Source: Bacteroidota bacterium (lineage in GTDB: Bacteria; Bacteroidota; Bacteroidia; B-17B0; Aurantibacillaceae). Taken from it: 6,587 nt of DNA. Below the pieces are notes generated by a model. The model saw only the letters and a list, made by a program, of their open reading frames with translations. It made no database searches and had not been told where the DNA came from. The translations under genes were made by a program, and so were the position numbers. Shown piece after piece: positions 1 through 6,450 of the stretch. Location of the stretch: the NCBI GenBank assembly GCA_005800865.1, contig SYEI01000270.1, positions 1-6,587 of the forward strand, given 5' to 3'. Every line of letters begins with the position of its first letter. The stretch's first letter is position 1.

Positions 1-2
1 GA

Positions 3-965
3 AATATTGGAACAAACACCTCGCCTTCCTTTTCTTTAATCACAAGAGATTACCAATCCTTATCAAGCTATAATATATTTTCGATGGCCCCTACTTTTGG
101 TGATTTGGATAGTGATGGAGATATGGATTTAATTGTTGGTGGAACTAATGGAAAAGTGCATTATTTTGAAAATACTGCTGGAGCTGGAAACCCAGCTGTT
201 TTTGGAAATTATGTGGCAAATTATCAAAATATTTTAGGAAACAATTTTGTTTTCCCACAACTGTATGATATTGATCAAAATGGAACTTTAGATTTAGTTT
301 TAGGCTCCACCAACGGAAGATTGACTTATTATAAAAATGTTGGAACAACAACTGCCCCTAATTTTACATTAAAAACAGGTTTTTTGGGTGGAGTAGATGT
401 GAAACAATATGGTTGGACAACTGGATATAGTATGCCGTTTTTATATAATCAAGGAGGCGTAACAAAATTATTAGTTGGTAGCGAAATTGGTAATATTTAT
501 TTATACGATAATATTGATGGGAATTTAACAGGAACCTTTAACGAAGTTGATACGGCATTATTTCATGTAAACGAAGGACCACGTTGCGCACCCTTTTTTG
601 AAGATATTACCAATGATGGCTTACGTGATTTGTTTGTAGGAAATTATGCAGGCGGTTTAGCTTTTTTTAATTCAACTAATGTCAATCAAGTGGGAGTGAA
701 GGAGTTGTTTTCTGAAGAAAATGTAACAGTATTTCCTAATCCCGCATCTGATAAAATTACGATTGCTATTAAAGATAACAGCTATCAAGAAATGACTATT
801 AGATGCTATGATGTTTTAGGTAAAGTTGTTTTTGAAAGAAATACGTTTAATAAAATGATTGATATAAATGTCTCTCAATTTAGCAAGGGTGTTTACTTTA
901 TTCAATTACAAAGTAAAGATTCAAAGCAATTTAAGGCTGTTATTAAAAAGGTTGTGGTGCAGTAA
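3..965 (+). CDS. Secreted FG-GAP/VCBS repeat protein with type IX sorting domain (5' end missing)
   Basis: The frame is open from the first base of the window, so the ATG at 84 is an internal methionine and the true start lies upstream; about 320 C-terminal residues are visible. Three blade-like repeats carry calcium-loop motifs of the DxDxDGxxD type: DLDSDGDMD (nt 102-128), DIDQNGTLD (267-293) and DITNDGLRD (603-629). Each is followed by a hydrophobic strand, a VGG/LGS/VGN turn and an aromatic 'YFEN'-like strand, as in integrin-like FG-GAP/VCBS beta-propellers. A further blade around nt 429-509 (PFLYN...LLVGSEIGNIYLYDN) lacks the acidic loop. The last ~85 residues (from about nt 699) match a type A sorting domain: VFPNPASDKITI, YDVLGKVV, GVYFIQL and a basic KKVVVQ end. 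Such domains direct export by the type IX system followed by surface anchoring or release. The ligand or enzymatic role is unknown, and any catalytic domain would lie upstream of the window. The stop falls 6 bp from the stop of the converging TPR gene. Confidence 0.9.
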   Translation, partial: NIGTNTSPSFSLITRDYQSLSSYNIFSMAPTFGDLDSDGDMDLIVGGTNGKVHYFENTAGAGNPAVFGNYVANYQNILGNNFVFPQLYDIDQNGTLDLVLGSTNGRLTYYKNVGTTTAPNFTLKTGFLGGVDVKQYGWTTGYSMPFLYNQGGVTKLLVGSEIGNIYLYDNIDGNLTGTFNEVDTALFHVNEGPRCAPFFEDITNDGLRDLFVGNYAGGLAFFNSTNVNQVGVKELFSEENVTVFPNPASDKITIAIKDNSYQEMTIRCYDVLGKVVFERNTFNKMIDINVSQFSKGVYFIQLQSKDSKQFKAVIKKVVVQ

Positions 966-990
966 TTGTTATTACTTGCAGTTTTTCTTT
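958..990 (+). terminator. Intrinsic terminator hairpin between converging genes
   Basis: TGCAGTAAT (958-966) pairs with ATTACTTGCA (971-980), giving a 9-bp stem with one bulged T (976) and a TGTT loop. GTTTTTCTTT follows at 981-990. The stem includes the TAA stop of the sorting-domain gene (963-965) and, on the other strand, the stop of the TPR gene (972-974). In the minus direction the stem is followed, after about eight bases, by CTTTTT (rc of 946-951), so weak bidirectional use is possible. The stem is GC-poor, so strength is uncertain. Confidence 0.5.
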
Positions 991-2192
991 GCCATGCTTT
1001 TTGCATCTTTGTTTCCTAAACTTTTAGCTTTTTCGAGATCCTCACAAGCCGCAGTTAATTCTTTCATTTCTATTTTGCACAATGCTCTGTTATAAAAGAA
1101 ATCTCCATCAGAATTATCTAATTCAATGGATTTGGTGAAATCATCAATTGCATTTCCGTAATCTTTAAGCTGATATTTTGCAAGACCTCTATTGTTATAT
1201 TGATCTTGATTGGTTGCATTTATCTTTATAGCCATATTATAATCTGTTATGGCAGATATATAATCTTCTATGTTGTATTTTGTATTACCTCTGTTATAAT
1301 AAAAGCTTTCATCAGTTGTATCAAGCTCAATAGCTTTATCATAGTCTAGTAGAGCATAACTGTATTTTCCAACTTCATCCTTTGCCATTGCACGGTTGCA
1401 GTAATAGTTGGCAACTGTCGGGTCTACACTTATGGCACTATTAAAATCATCAATAGCCAATTCGTATTCCTTTAATTCGTATTTTGAGAGGCCTCTATTA
1501 TAAAAATAATCGCCGTCTTCCTTATCTATTAAGATCGCTTTTGAAAAATCTTCTATAGCTTCTTTATAGTCCTTTAGCTCATTTTTTGATAAACCTCTGT
1601 TGAAATAATAGTAATCATCTTCATTGTCAATTGAAATAGCTTTTGTGTAATCAACAATGGCTCCCTTAAAATCTTCCTGTTCATGTTTTACAAGGCCTCT
1701 ATGATTATAGTAATCTCCATCTTTAGGTTCTAGCTCTATCGCTTTTTCAAAATCGACAAGTGCCTCTTTGTAGTTGCCCATTTCATATTTGCCTAATCCT
1801 CTGTTACTGTAATATTCTGCAATACCATGATTTAAAAATATAGCAGTATCATAATCAGCAATTGCTCCTGTATAATCTTCTAGTTCAAATTTTGCATCAG
1901 CTCTATGGTTGAATAATGTATCATCTTTTGGAGTAAGTTTAATAGCTTTCGAAAAATCTTTTATAGCACCATTATAATCTTCTAGTTCATGTTTTGAGAG
2001 TCCTCTGCCTGTATAATAATCAGCCTTGCTAGAATCAAAAGAAATGGCTTTTGTGTAGTCTTCAATGGCTCCTTTATAATCTTCCAAACTATCTTTTTTA
2101 ATAGCTCTTTTAAAGTAATATTCAACCGGCGTTTGAGCGATGGAAATATTTATAACAAATAGTATATAAATAATAAATGATCTTTTTTTCAT
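972..2192 (-). CDS. Secreted tetratricopeptide repeat protein with 11 tandem TPRs
   Basis: The 406-residue protein begins with a basic, hydrophobic signal peptide (MKKRSFIIYILFVINISIAQ; cleavage expected near residues 19-20), so it should be exported; no lipobox or C-terminal sorting domain is visible. The rest is almost entirely 11 TPR units of about 34 residues (about residues 22-389). They fit a pattern of YYxNRGLxKxELxDYxxAIxDFxKAIxLxPxx, with the small and aromatic residues in the canonical places. The repeats are followed only by a short lysine-rich tail ending KKNCK. TPR arrays form superhelical protein-binding scaffolds; no catalytic residues or other domain are seen. The partner is unknown. 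It is the last cistron of the transporter cluster, 1 bp after the permease C stop, which suggests coordinated expression. An assembly or accessory role for the transporter is a guess, because genes of this kind are also common on their own in Bacteroidota. The start is fixed by the signal peptide and the close spacing. Confidence 0.9.
   Translation of the reverse strand: MKKRSFIIYILFVINISIAQTPVEYYFKRAIKKDSLEDYKGAIEDYTKAISFDSSKADYYTGRGLSKHELEDYNGAIKDFSKAIKLTPKDDTLFNHRADAKFELEDYTGAIADYDTAIFLNHGIAEYYSNRGLGKYEMGNYKEALVDFEKAIELEPKDGDYYNHRGLVKHEQEDFKGAIVDYTKAISIDNEDDYYYFNRGLSKNELKDYKEAIEDFSKAILIDKEDGDYFYNRGLSKYELKEYELAIDDFNSAISVDPTVANYYCNRAMAKDEVGKYSYALLDYDKAIELDTTDESFYYNRGNTKYNIEDYISAITDYNMAIKINATNQDQYNNRGLAKYQLKDYGNAIDDFTKSIELDNSDGDFFYNRALCKIEMKELTAACEDLEKAKSLGNKDAKSMAKKNCK
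1026..2129 (-). repeat. 102-bp-period tandem repeats encoding TPR units
   Basis: Eleven in-frame units of about 102 bp each encode one TPR. The nucleotide copies are diverged but recognisable, for example recurring 'cctctattataa' and 'cctctgttgaaa'-like blocks (complement of the NRG codons) and 'aatagcttt' blocks (KAI codons). Units 6 and 7 (about residues 192-259) are among the closest in protein sequence: both read NRGLSK-EL followed by a K/Y-rich turn and AI-DF. This is protein-coding repetition, not a satellite or a CRISPR array. Confidence 0.8.
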
Positions 2193-2193
2193 A

Positions 2194-3483
2194 TTAAGGT
2201 TGGTTTATTTTCGAAATCTCAGCCGCTATTTTATTATAAATAAAAATCAAAGTAAACACACATAATCCCGGAAAAACTACCAACCACCATGCTGAAAAAT
2301 GATCTCTGGCTTCGTTTAATAAACTTCCCCAACTTACAGTGTTACTTGGAATTCCAATTCCAATAAACGATAAAGACGCTTCAATTAAAACAGCGCCTGC
2401 CATTCCAAAAATGATTTGCACTAAAATGATGGGGAATACATTAGGTAAAATATGTTTTCTCATAATCGCAAAATGACTCATGCCAATAGCTTTACAAGAT
2501 GTGATATAATCTAACTGTTTGATTTTTAAATATTCGGCACGAGTTACGCGAGCAATGGTTGTCCAACTTAAAAAACCAATAATTGAAATTAATAGAGTGT
2601 AAGATGGTTTAGTGATGGCTGATAATGCGATGATGAGTAATAACGAAGGAATAGAATTTAATATTTCAATGATTCTCGAAACGATTGCGTCTAAAGGAAA
2701 ATTTAATATGTTATCTGTTTTTAATGTGATATCAATTTTATTTCCAACTTTCAATAGACCTTTAATAACAACATAAGATAAGTACAATAAAAGAAAGACT
2801 CGTAAAATGGCTAAAGCACTGCCATTTGTAAAAGCCGCTGCTAAATTACTCCCTCGCACAACCACACTATAAAAATAAGAAATGAAAATTCCTATTAATA
2901 AAAATAGCAATTGAACATACCCAATTTTGATGGTATTATTTTCAAAATAACCTGCGCAAGCTCCTAAAATAATGCCAATGATGGAGGCAATGAGCATCGA
3001 AAAAAAACCAACGCTTAAGGATATTTTTGTGCCATGAATAATACCAGACAAAACATCGTTTCCGTTTTGCGTCGTGCCTAACCAATGTCTGAATTTAAAT
3101 GGTAGTGAAGTTGTTGTGTTATTATTTAAAACAAATTCTTGTGCATCAAATGGACTTTTTCGTGGAGCATTAGCTGCGTCAATCGTATTTGGAGAGTAGG
3201 CGCAAGGAGCAAATACACTGAAATCTGTATTTAAAGTTTTCCAGTCATTACCCATATTGTAATTAATGATATCATCTTCAGAAATAATTTGTTGATTTTT
3301 TAAAGAAAAAGCAGGAAACAACCATTGCCCTTTGTATTTGCAAATTAAGGGTTTATCGTTTGCTAAAAAGGGTGCTAGCAATGCTATGCAAACAAATATT
3401 AAAAATACACGCAAACACAGTTTCAATGCTCGGTTTTTTGAGAGCAGTTTTTTGTAAGATAGATATGTGTTTTTAATGTTCAT
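2194..3483 (-). CDS. Peptide-type ABC importer permease, OppC/DppC/YejE family, enlarged
   Basis: Inner-membrane subunit of a peptide/nickel-class ABC importer. At 429 residues it is well above the usual ~300. TM1 is at about residues 21-40. It is followed by 'NDKPLICKYKGQWLFPAF' (42-59), which resembles the start of the YejE-type periplasmic region. The family hallmark HWLGTTQNGNDVLSGIIHG (133-151) precedes TM2 (153-178, ending GACAGYF). Residues ~181-262 are an insertion with two extra hydrophobic helices (about 187-208 and 223-240). The core resumes at SRIIEILNSIPSLLLII. The cytoplasmic EAA loop, which docks the ATPase, is at about 317-348 (YITSCKAIGMSHFAI...KHILPN). LSFIGIGIPSNTVSWGSLL (371-389) is the typical late motif. 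The usual C-terminal GDGLRDxLDP is replaced by YNKIAAEISKINQP. Its ATG directly follows the permease B stop. The substrate cannot be told from this subunit. Confidence 0.92.
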   Translation of the reverse strand: MNIKNTYLSYKKLLSKNRALKLCLRVFLIFVCIALLAPFLANDKPLICKYKGQWLFPAFSLKNQQIISEDDIINYNMGNDWKTLNTDFSVFAPCAYSPNTIDAANAPRKSPFDAQEFVLNNNTTTSLPFKFRHWLGTTQNGNDVLSGIIHGTKISLSVGFFSMLIASIIGIILGACAGYFENNTIKIGYVQLLFLLIGIFISYFYSVVVRGSNLAAAFTNGSALAILRVFLLLYLSYVVIKGLLKVGNKIDITLKTDNILNFPLDAIVSRIIEILNSIPSLLLIIALSAITKPSYTLLISIIGFLSWTTIARVTRAEYLKIKQLDYITSCKAIGMSHFAIMRKHILPNVFPIILVQIIFGMAGAVLIEASLSFIGIGIPSNTVSWGSLLNEARDHFSAWWLVVFPGLCVFTLIFIYNKIAAEISKINQP

Positions 3484-4632
3484 TTATTTTCTAATTCTCG
3501 GATCAACCCAAGCGTATAATATATCGGCTAACAAATAACTAAAAATGGTGAGTACAGATGATAATGTAATAACTGCAATAACAATTGGATAATCTTGCGA
3601 AATGATAGCTTTTACGGTTTCTAATCCCATTCCTGGAATTGTAAAAATGCTTTCGATAATGACGGAGCCGCCAATAATGCTAGGAAATACGGAAGAAAAA
3701 ACGGTAATTAAAGGTAATGCACTATTTTTAAGAGCATGTTTCCAGATGATGTTGTTTTCGCTTAAGCCCTTTGCTCTGGCAGTTTTAATATAATCTAACC
3801 CCAATTGTTCATTGATAGAAGTTGCAGTTAATTTTGATATAAATGCCAACGAAGAGTAGGTATAACAAATCATTGGTAAAATCATGTAGGGAAAAGAATC
3901 AATAAATTTTGAAAGTAGAGAAGCATTGTCGTCATAACCTTCAATTGGTTTAATTCCCGAAGGCGGAAAGATAGAAAGCACATCAGGATTTGCAAACAGC
4001 ATCAATAATAAAACACCTACAAAAAATGAGGGCATAGAGTATAATAAAAACAAAGTAACCTGTGTGATTTTACTTGACTTACTTTCAGGCTTTTCTGCCA
4101 ATTTAATGCCAATAGGAATACTTATCACGTAAGCTAAAAGAATAGAAACAACCGAAAAAAATACCGACCAAATGAGTTTATCTTTTATGATTGATATGAC
4201 AGGTTCTTTTTTGATATAGGAAATTCCAAAATCGCCGCGAATAATACCTTTTGAATTAGCTCCACCAAACAACCAATGATGATATTGGTTATGATAACCA
4301 TACCAAATTATTTTTGGGATATAGTTTTTGTAGCCACCATTTTCTTTAAGGTCTTCTTTGATTATTTTGAGTTGTTGTTCATCATAAACTTTATATAAGG
4401 TATCAGGCTCAGATAAAGTGGTAATCGAAAAGTAAAATAATGGTAAATCTAAACCTAATTTCTTGCGCCAAAATGTTTTTTGTTCCTCTATATTACCACT
4501 AGCTTTCGCGCCGTTACTTAATAAATTTACAGGATCGCCTGGAGAATTAGCTAGTAATATAAATCCAATGATTGTTACTGCAAAAAGAGTAGGAACAAAC
4601 CAAAGAATTCTTTTTAATACATAGCCTAACAT
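3484..4632 (-). CDS. Peptide-type ABC importer permease, OppB/DppB/YejB family
   Basis: Inner-membrane subunit pairing with the next gene's permease to form the translocation path. The 382 residues exceed the ~305-340 usual for OppB/DppB and are closer to YejB (about 364, from memory). The N-terminal hallmark MLGYVLKRILWFVPTLFAVT leads into TM1 (~9-29) and the conserved PGDPV (31-35). LGLDLPLF (59-66) and GDFGISY (133-139) are also family motifs, but the stretch between them is roughly 45 residues longer than usual. Further hydrophobic segments lie near 152-176, 188-213, 247-270, 305-325 and 346-371. The EAA loop is at about 280-308 (DYIKTARAKGLSENNIIWKH...LP), and the end WVDPRIRK is the canonical C-terminus. 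It starts 3 bp after the binding-protein stop, and its stop abuts the next ATG. Confidence 0.93.
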   Translation of the reverse strand: MLGYVLKRILWFVPTLFAVTIIGFILLANSPGDPVNLLSNGAKASGNIEEQKTFWRKKLGLDLPLFYFSITTLSEPDTLYKVYDEQQLKIIKEDLKENGGYKNYIPKIIWYGYHNQYHHWLFGGANSKGIIRGDFGISYIKKEPVISIIKDKLIWSVFFSVVSILLAYVISIPIGIKLAEKPESKSSKITQVTLFLLYSMPSFFVGVLLLMLFANPDVLSIFPPSGIKPIEGYDDNASLLSKFIDSFPYMILPMICYTYSSLAFISKLTATSINEQLGLDYIKTARAKGLSENNIIWKHALKNSALPLITVFSSVFPSIIGGSVIIESIFTIPGMGLETVKAIISQDYPIVIAVITLSSVLTIFSYLLADILYAWVDPRIRK

Positions 4633-4635
4633 GTA

Positions 4636-6366
4636 TTAATCTTTTAGCTTTAAAGTGTTGAGCAATACGCCCGGATATTCAGTATACACTTCTAAATTAT
4701 CCCAACGTTTATTGACAATAATTCTTCTTGTTTGGGTGAATAAGAAAATATAAGGTTGCTCATCATACACTAGTTTTTGAAAACGTTTCGATAAAGCAAT
4801 TCGTTTTTGTTCGTCAACGCTTACATTAATACTATCAATCAATGCATCTGATTGAGGTGTTCCAAATCCTGTAAAATTCAATCCGTTACCTGTCCAAGCT
4901 GCTGAACTCCATAATTGCGAAAAATCTTCGGGCGTAGCGCTACTTTGCCAAGCGCCTATGCTCATATCAAATTCGTGACCTGTTACCGAACTAAAAAATC
5001 CATTATAATCTAAAGGATTAAGCATGGCGTAGATATTAGCTTTACTCATGCTTTCGGCTAATTGTTTGGCTAAGTCTTCCCAAACTTTAGAGCCTGAAAT
5101 AAAATTGATTGCGAATTCGAATTTCACTTTTTTACCATCAATTAGTTTATCTAAAATCTGGTCGTTATCGGTATCTGCCCAACCAGCTTGCGTTAAAAGT
5201 TTTATGGCTTTTTTTACATTATATTCCACTGGTTTTAAATCGGTATTAAAATCTATTTTATTTGGAGAAATAGGACAAACCACACGCTTGTTGTGATTTT
5301 CATACAATGTTTTATTTATTTGCTCGTAAGGCGTTAGTAAAGCCATTGCTTTTCTTACTAACACATCATTAAATAATTTTTGATGCTTTTGTCCATCTGG
5401 CTTCATGTTCATAGCCACATATGTATAATTATAAGTATCAGCTAATTTTAAAGTATAGTTTTTAGTGAAGTTTTCGTCATGAGATAATTCGGTAAACGAG
5501 GCATAATCAATCATTCCAGATACATCCATGATGCCATTTTTTAATTCTAGTACAGCAGATGCATTATTGGTGTTTAATTTTAAAATAATTTTATCTGCAT
5601 TTGCTTGGCAATACCAATTTTCCTGGCAATTTTCCGACCAATGATCTTTTTTCTTTTCAAGAGTGATACTCACGCCTTTATCCCATTTAGTAATTTTATA
5701 GGGACCAGCACCGCTTAAAAAGTTAGGGTCGGTATAATATTTTGGACTATTAAATTCGTCAGCCCATTGTTTAACGTCAGCTTTTGTTTTTAGGAAAGTA
5801 GAATCCGTTAACTGTTCTTCGGTGTATTTTGCAAGCGTTTTCTGTTTGTCATAAAATCCCTCTTGAATAATAGGAAAATCCGTCCAAAACCAGGTGTTTA
5901 AAATATAAGGACGCTTCATCACAATGGTGAATTTTTGTTTATTAGTCCCGTCTATTTTAATTTCTTTAATGTTTTCCCAATAGGGTTTTAGCCCTGGGTT
6001 GTTGGTGTATAAGCACTTACTTGCCTTTGTAGTAAAGGCAATGTCAGCAGCGGTAATGGGGCTTTTATCATCCCAAGAAAGACCATCTTTTATTTCGTAA
6101 GTATAACTCAAGCCATCAGAAGAAACCGCAGGAAGAGCTTTTGCTAAGCAGGGCAACAATTCGCCTGTTTTATAATTAACGCGTAATAAGCTTAAATTGG
6201 TGTAAAGATTAATTTCGGCTCTAACGGCTGAGGCTCCGTTAGTTGGGTGCATATCATCAGGTTCGCTTAATAAGTGAACTACTAAGGTGTTATTTTGTGC
6301 TTTTTTGCAGCCAATCTGAAAGCAGCAGATTAATAGGATTAGGCAAGAGTAACATAAAAACTTCAT
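4636..6366 (-). CDS. Solute-binding lipoprotein, family 5 (peptide/nickel type)
   Basis: Periplasmic substrate-binding component of the importer. The N-terminus MKFLCYSCLILLICCFQIGC is a lipoprotein signal peptide with the acylated cysteine at residue 20. The residues after it (KKAQNN) lack the acidic export signal described for surface lipoproteins of some Bacteroidota, so a periplasm-facing anchor is more likely. Family 5 landmarks appear in order: LSYTYEIKDGLSWDDKSPITAADIAF (86-111, split here as YTYEIKDGLSWDD and PITAADIAF), GAGPYKITKWDKGVSITLEKK (from 219), VRKAMALLTPYEQI (337-350), YNVKKAIKLLTQAGW (382-396) and FDMSIGAW (466-473). The length of 576 is slightly above the usual ~530. Extra sequence lies around 170-215, and a Cys247/Cys253 pair could form a disulphide. 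A DxDxDxxxD segment (398-406) follows AGW. It is the first cistron of the cluster. The ligand is probably an oligopeptide, but family 5 also binds nickel chelates, sugars and other solutes. Confidence 0.92.
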   Translation of the reverse strand: MKFLCYSCLILLICCFQIGCKKAQNNTLVVHLLSEPDDMHPTNGASAVRAEINLYTNLSLLRVNYKTGELLPCLAKALPAVSSDGLSYTYEIKDGLSWDDKSPITAADIAFTTKASKCLYTNNPGLKPYWENIKEIKIDGTNKQKFTIVMKRPYILNTWFWTDFPIIQEGFYDKQKTLAKYTEEQLTDSTFLKTKADVKQWADEFNSPKYYTDPNFLSGAGPYKITKWDKGVSITLEKKKDHWSENCQENWYCQANADKIILKLNTNNASAVLELKNGIMDVSGMIDYASFTELSHDENFTKNYTLKLADTYNYTYVAMNMKPDGQKHQKLFNDVLVRKAMALLTPYEQINKTLYENHNKRVVCPISPNKIDFNTDLKPVEYNVKKAIKLLTQAGWADTDNDQILDKLIDGKKVKFEFAINFISGSKVWEDLAKQLAESMSKANIYAMLNPLDYNGFFSSVTGHEFDMSIGAWQSSATPEDFSQLWSSAAWTGNGLNFTGFGTPQSDALIDSINVSVDEQKRIALSKRFQKLVYDEQPYIFLFTQTRRIIVNKRWDNLEVYTEYPGVLLNTLKLKD

Positions 6367-6440
6367 GGTACTAAATGTACAAAAACATGGGACAAAAAAT
6401 ATTTTTTTATTGAAGATTTATATATTTTAAAATAAATAGT

Positions 6441-6448
6441 TACATTTA
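6441..6448 (+). promoter_or_regulatory. Candidate -7 promoter element for tRNA-Ser
   Basis: TACATTTA matches seven of eight positions of the Bacteroidota -7 pattern TAnnTTTG. It lies 25 bp before the mature tRNA, which would place transcription start near 6453 and leave a leader of about 20 bases. No TTG sits at the expected 19-21 bp upstream, so the -33 box is missing or degenerate. Confidence 0.3.
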
Positions 6449-6450
6449 CG

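Larger units (their letters stand above)
972..6366 (-). other. Predicted four-gene operon: binding lipoprotein, permease B, permease C, TPR protein
   Basis: Four genes on the minus strand follow each other with gaps of 3 bp (4633-4635), 0 bp (a TAA directly followed by ATG at 3486-3481) and 1 bp (2193). No internal promoter or terminator could be placed between them. Such spacing strongly suggests one transcript starting upstream of 6366, with translational coupling at the last two junctions. The cluster encodes the binding protein and both membrane subunits of a peptide-type ABC importer but no ATP-binding subunit. Co-transcription is inferred from spacing alone. Confidence 0.8.

Noticed and set aside
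145..351. Minus-strand open frame under the FG-GAP repeats
   Set aside because: It is antisense to calcium-loop blades that are clearly coding; its composition (F, Q, N rich) is typical of a shadow frame.
994..1006. ATGC-TTTTT-GCAT small palindrome near the end of the TPR gene
   Set aside because: The stem is only 4 bp and lies within coding sequence; the longer stem at 958-980 is a much better terminator candidate.
868..1095. Open frame on the plus strand overlapping the end of the surface-protein gene and the TPR gene
   Set aside because: It lies in other frames of two well-supported genes and shows no recognisable domain or plausible start signal.
1026..2129. Regular ~102-bp repetition, considered as a CRISPR array or satellite
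   Set aside because: The period equals 34 codons, the frame stays open throughout, and the translated units are clear TPRs; there are no short identical repeats with unique spacers.
3602..3793. Short plus-strand open frame inside the permease B gene
   Set aside because: It is antisense to the conserved EAA-loop region, and its apparent hydrophobicity mirrors the membrane protein on the other strand.
5048..5296. Plus-strand open frame inside the binding-protein gene
   Set aside because: It is antisense to conserved family 5 motifs, with no independent evidence of coding.
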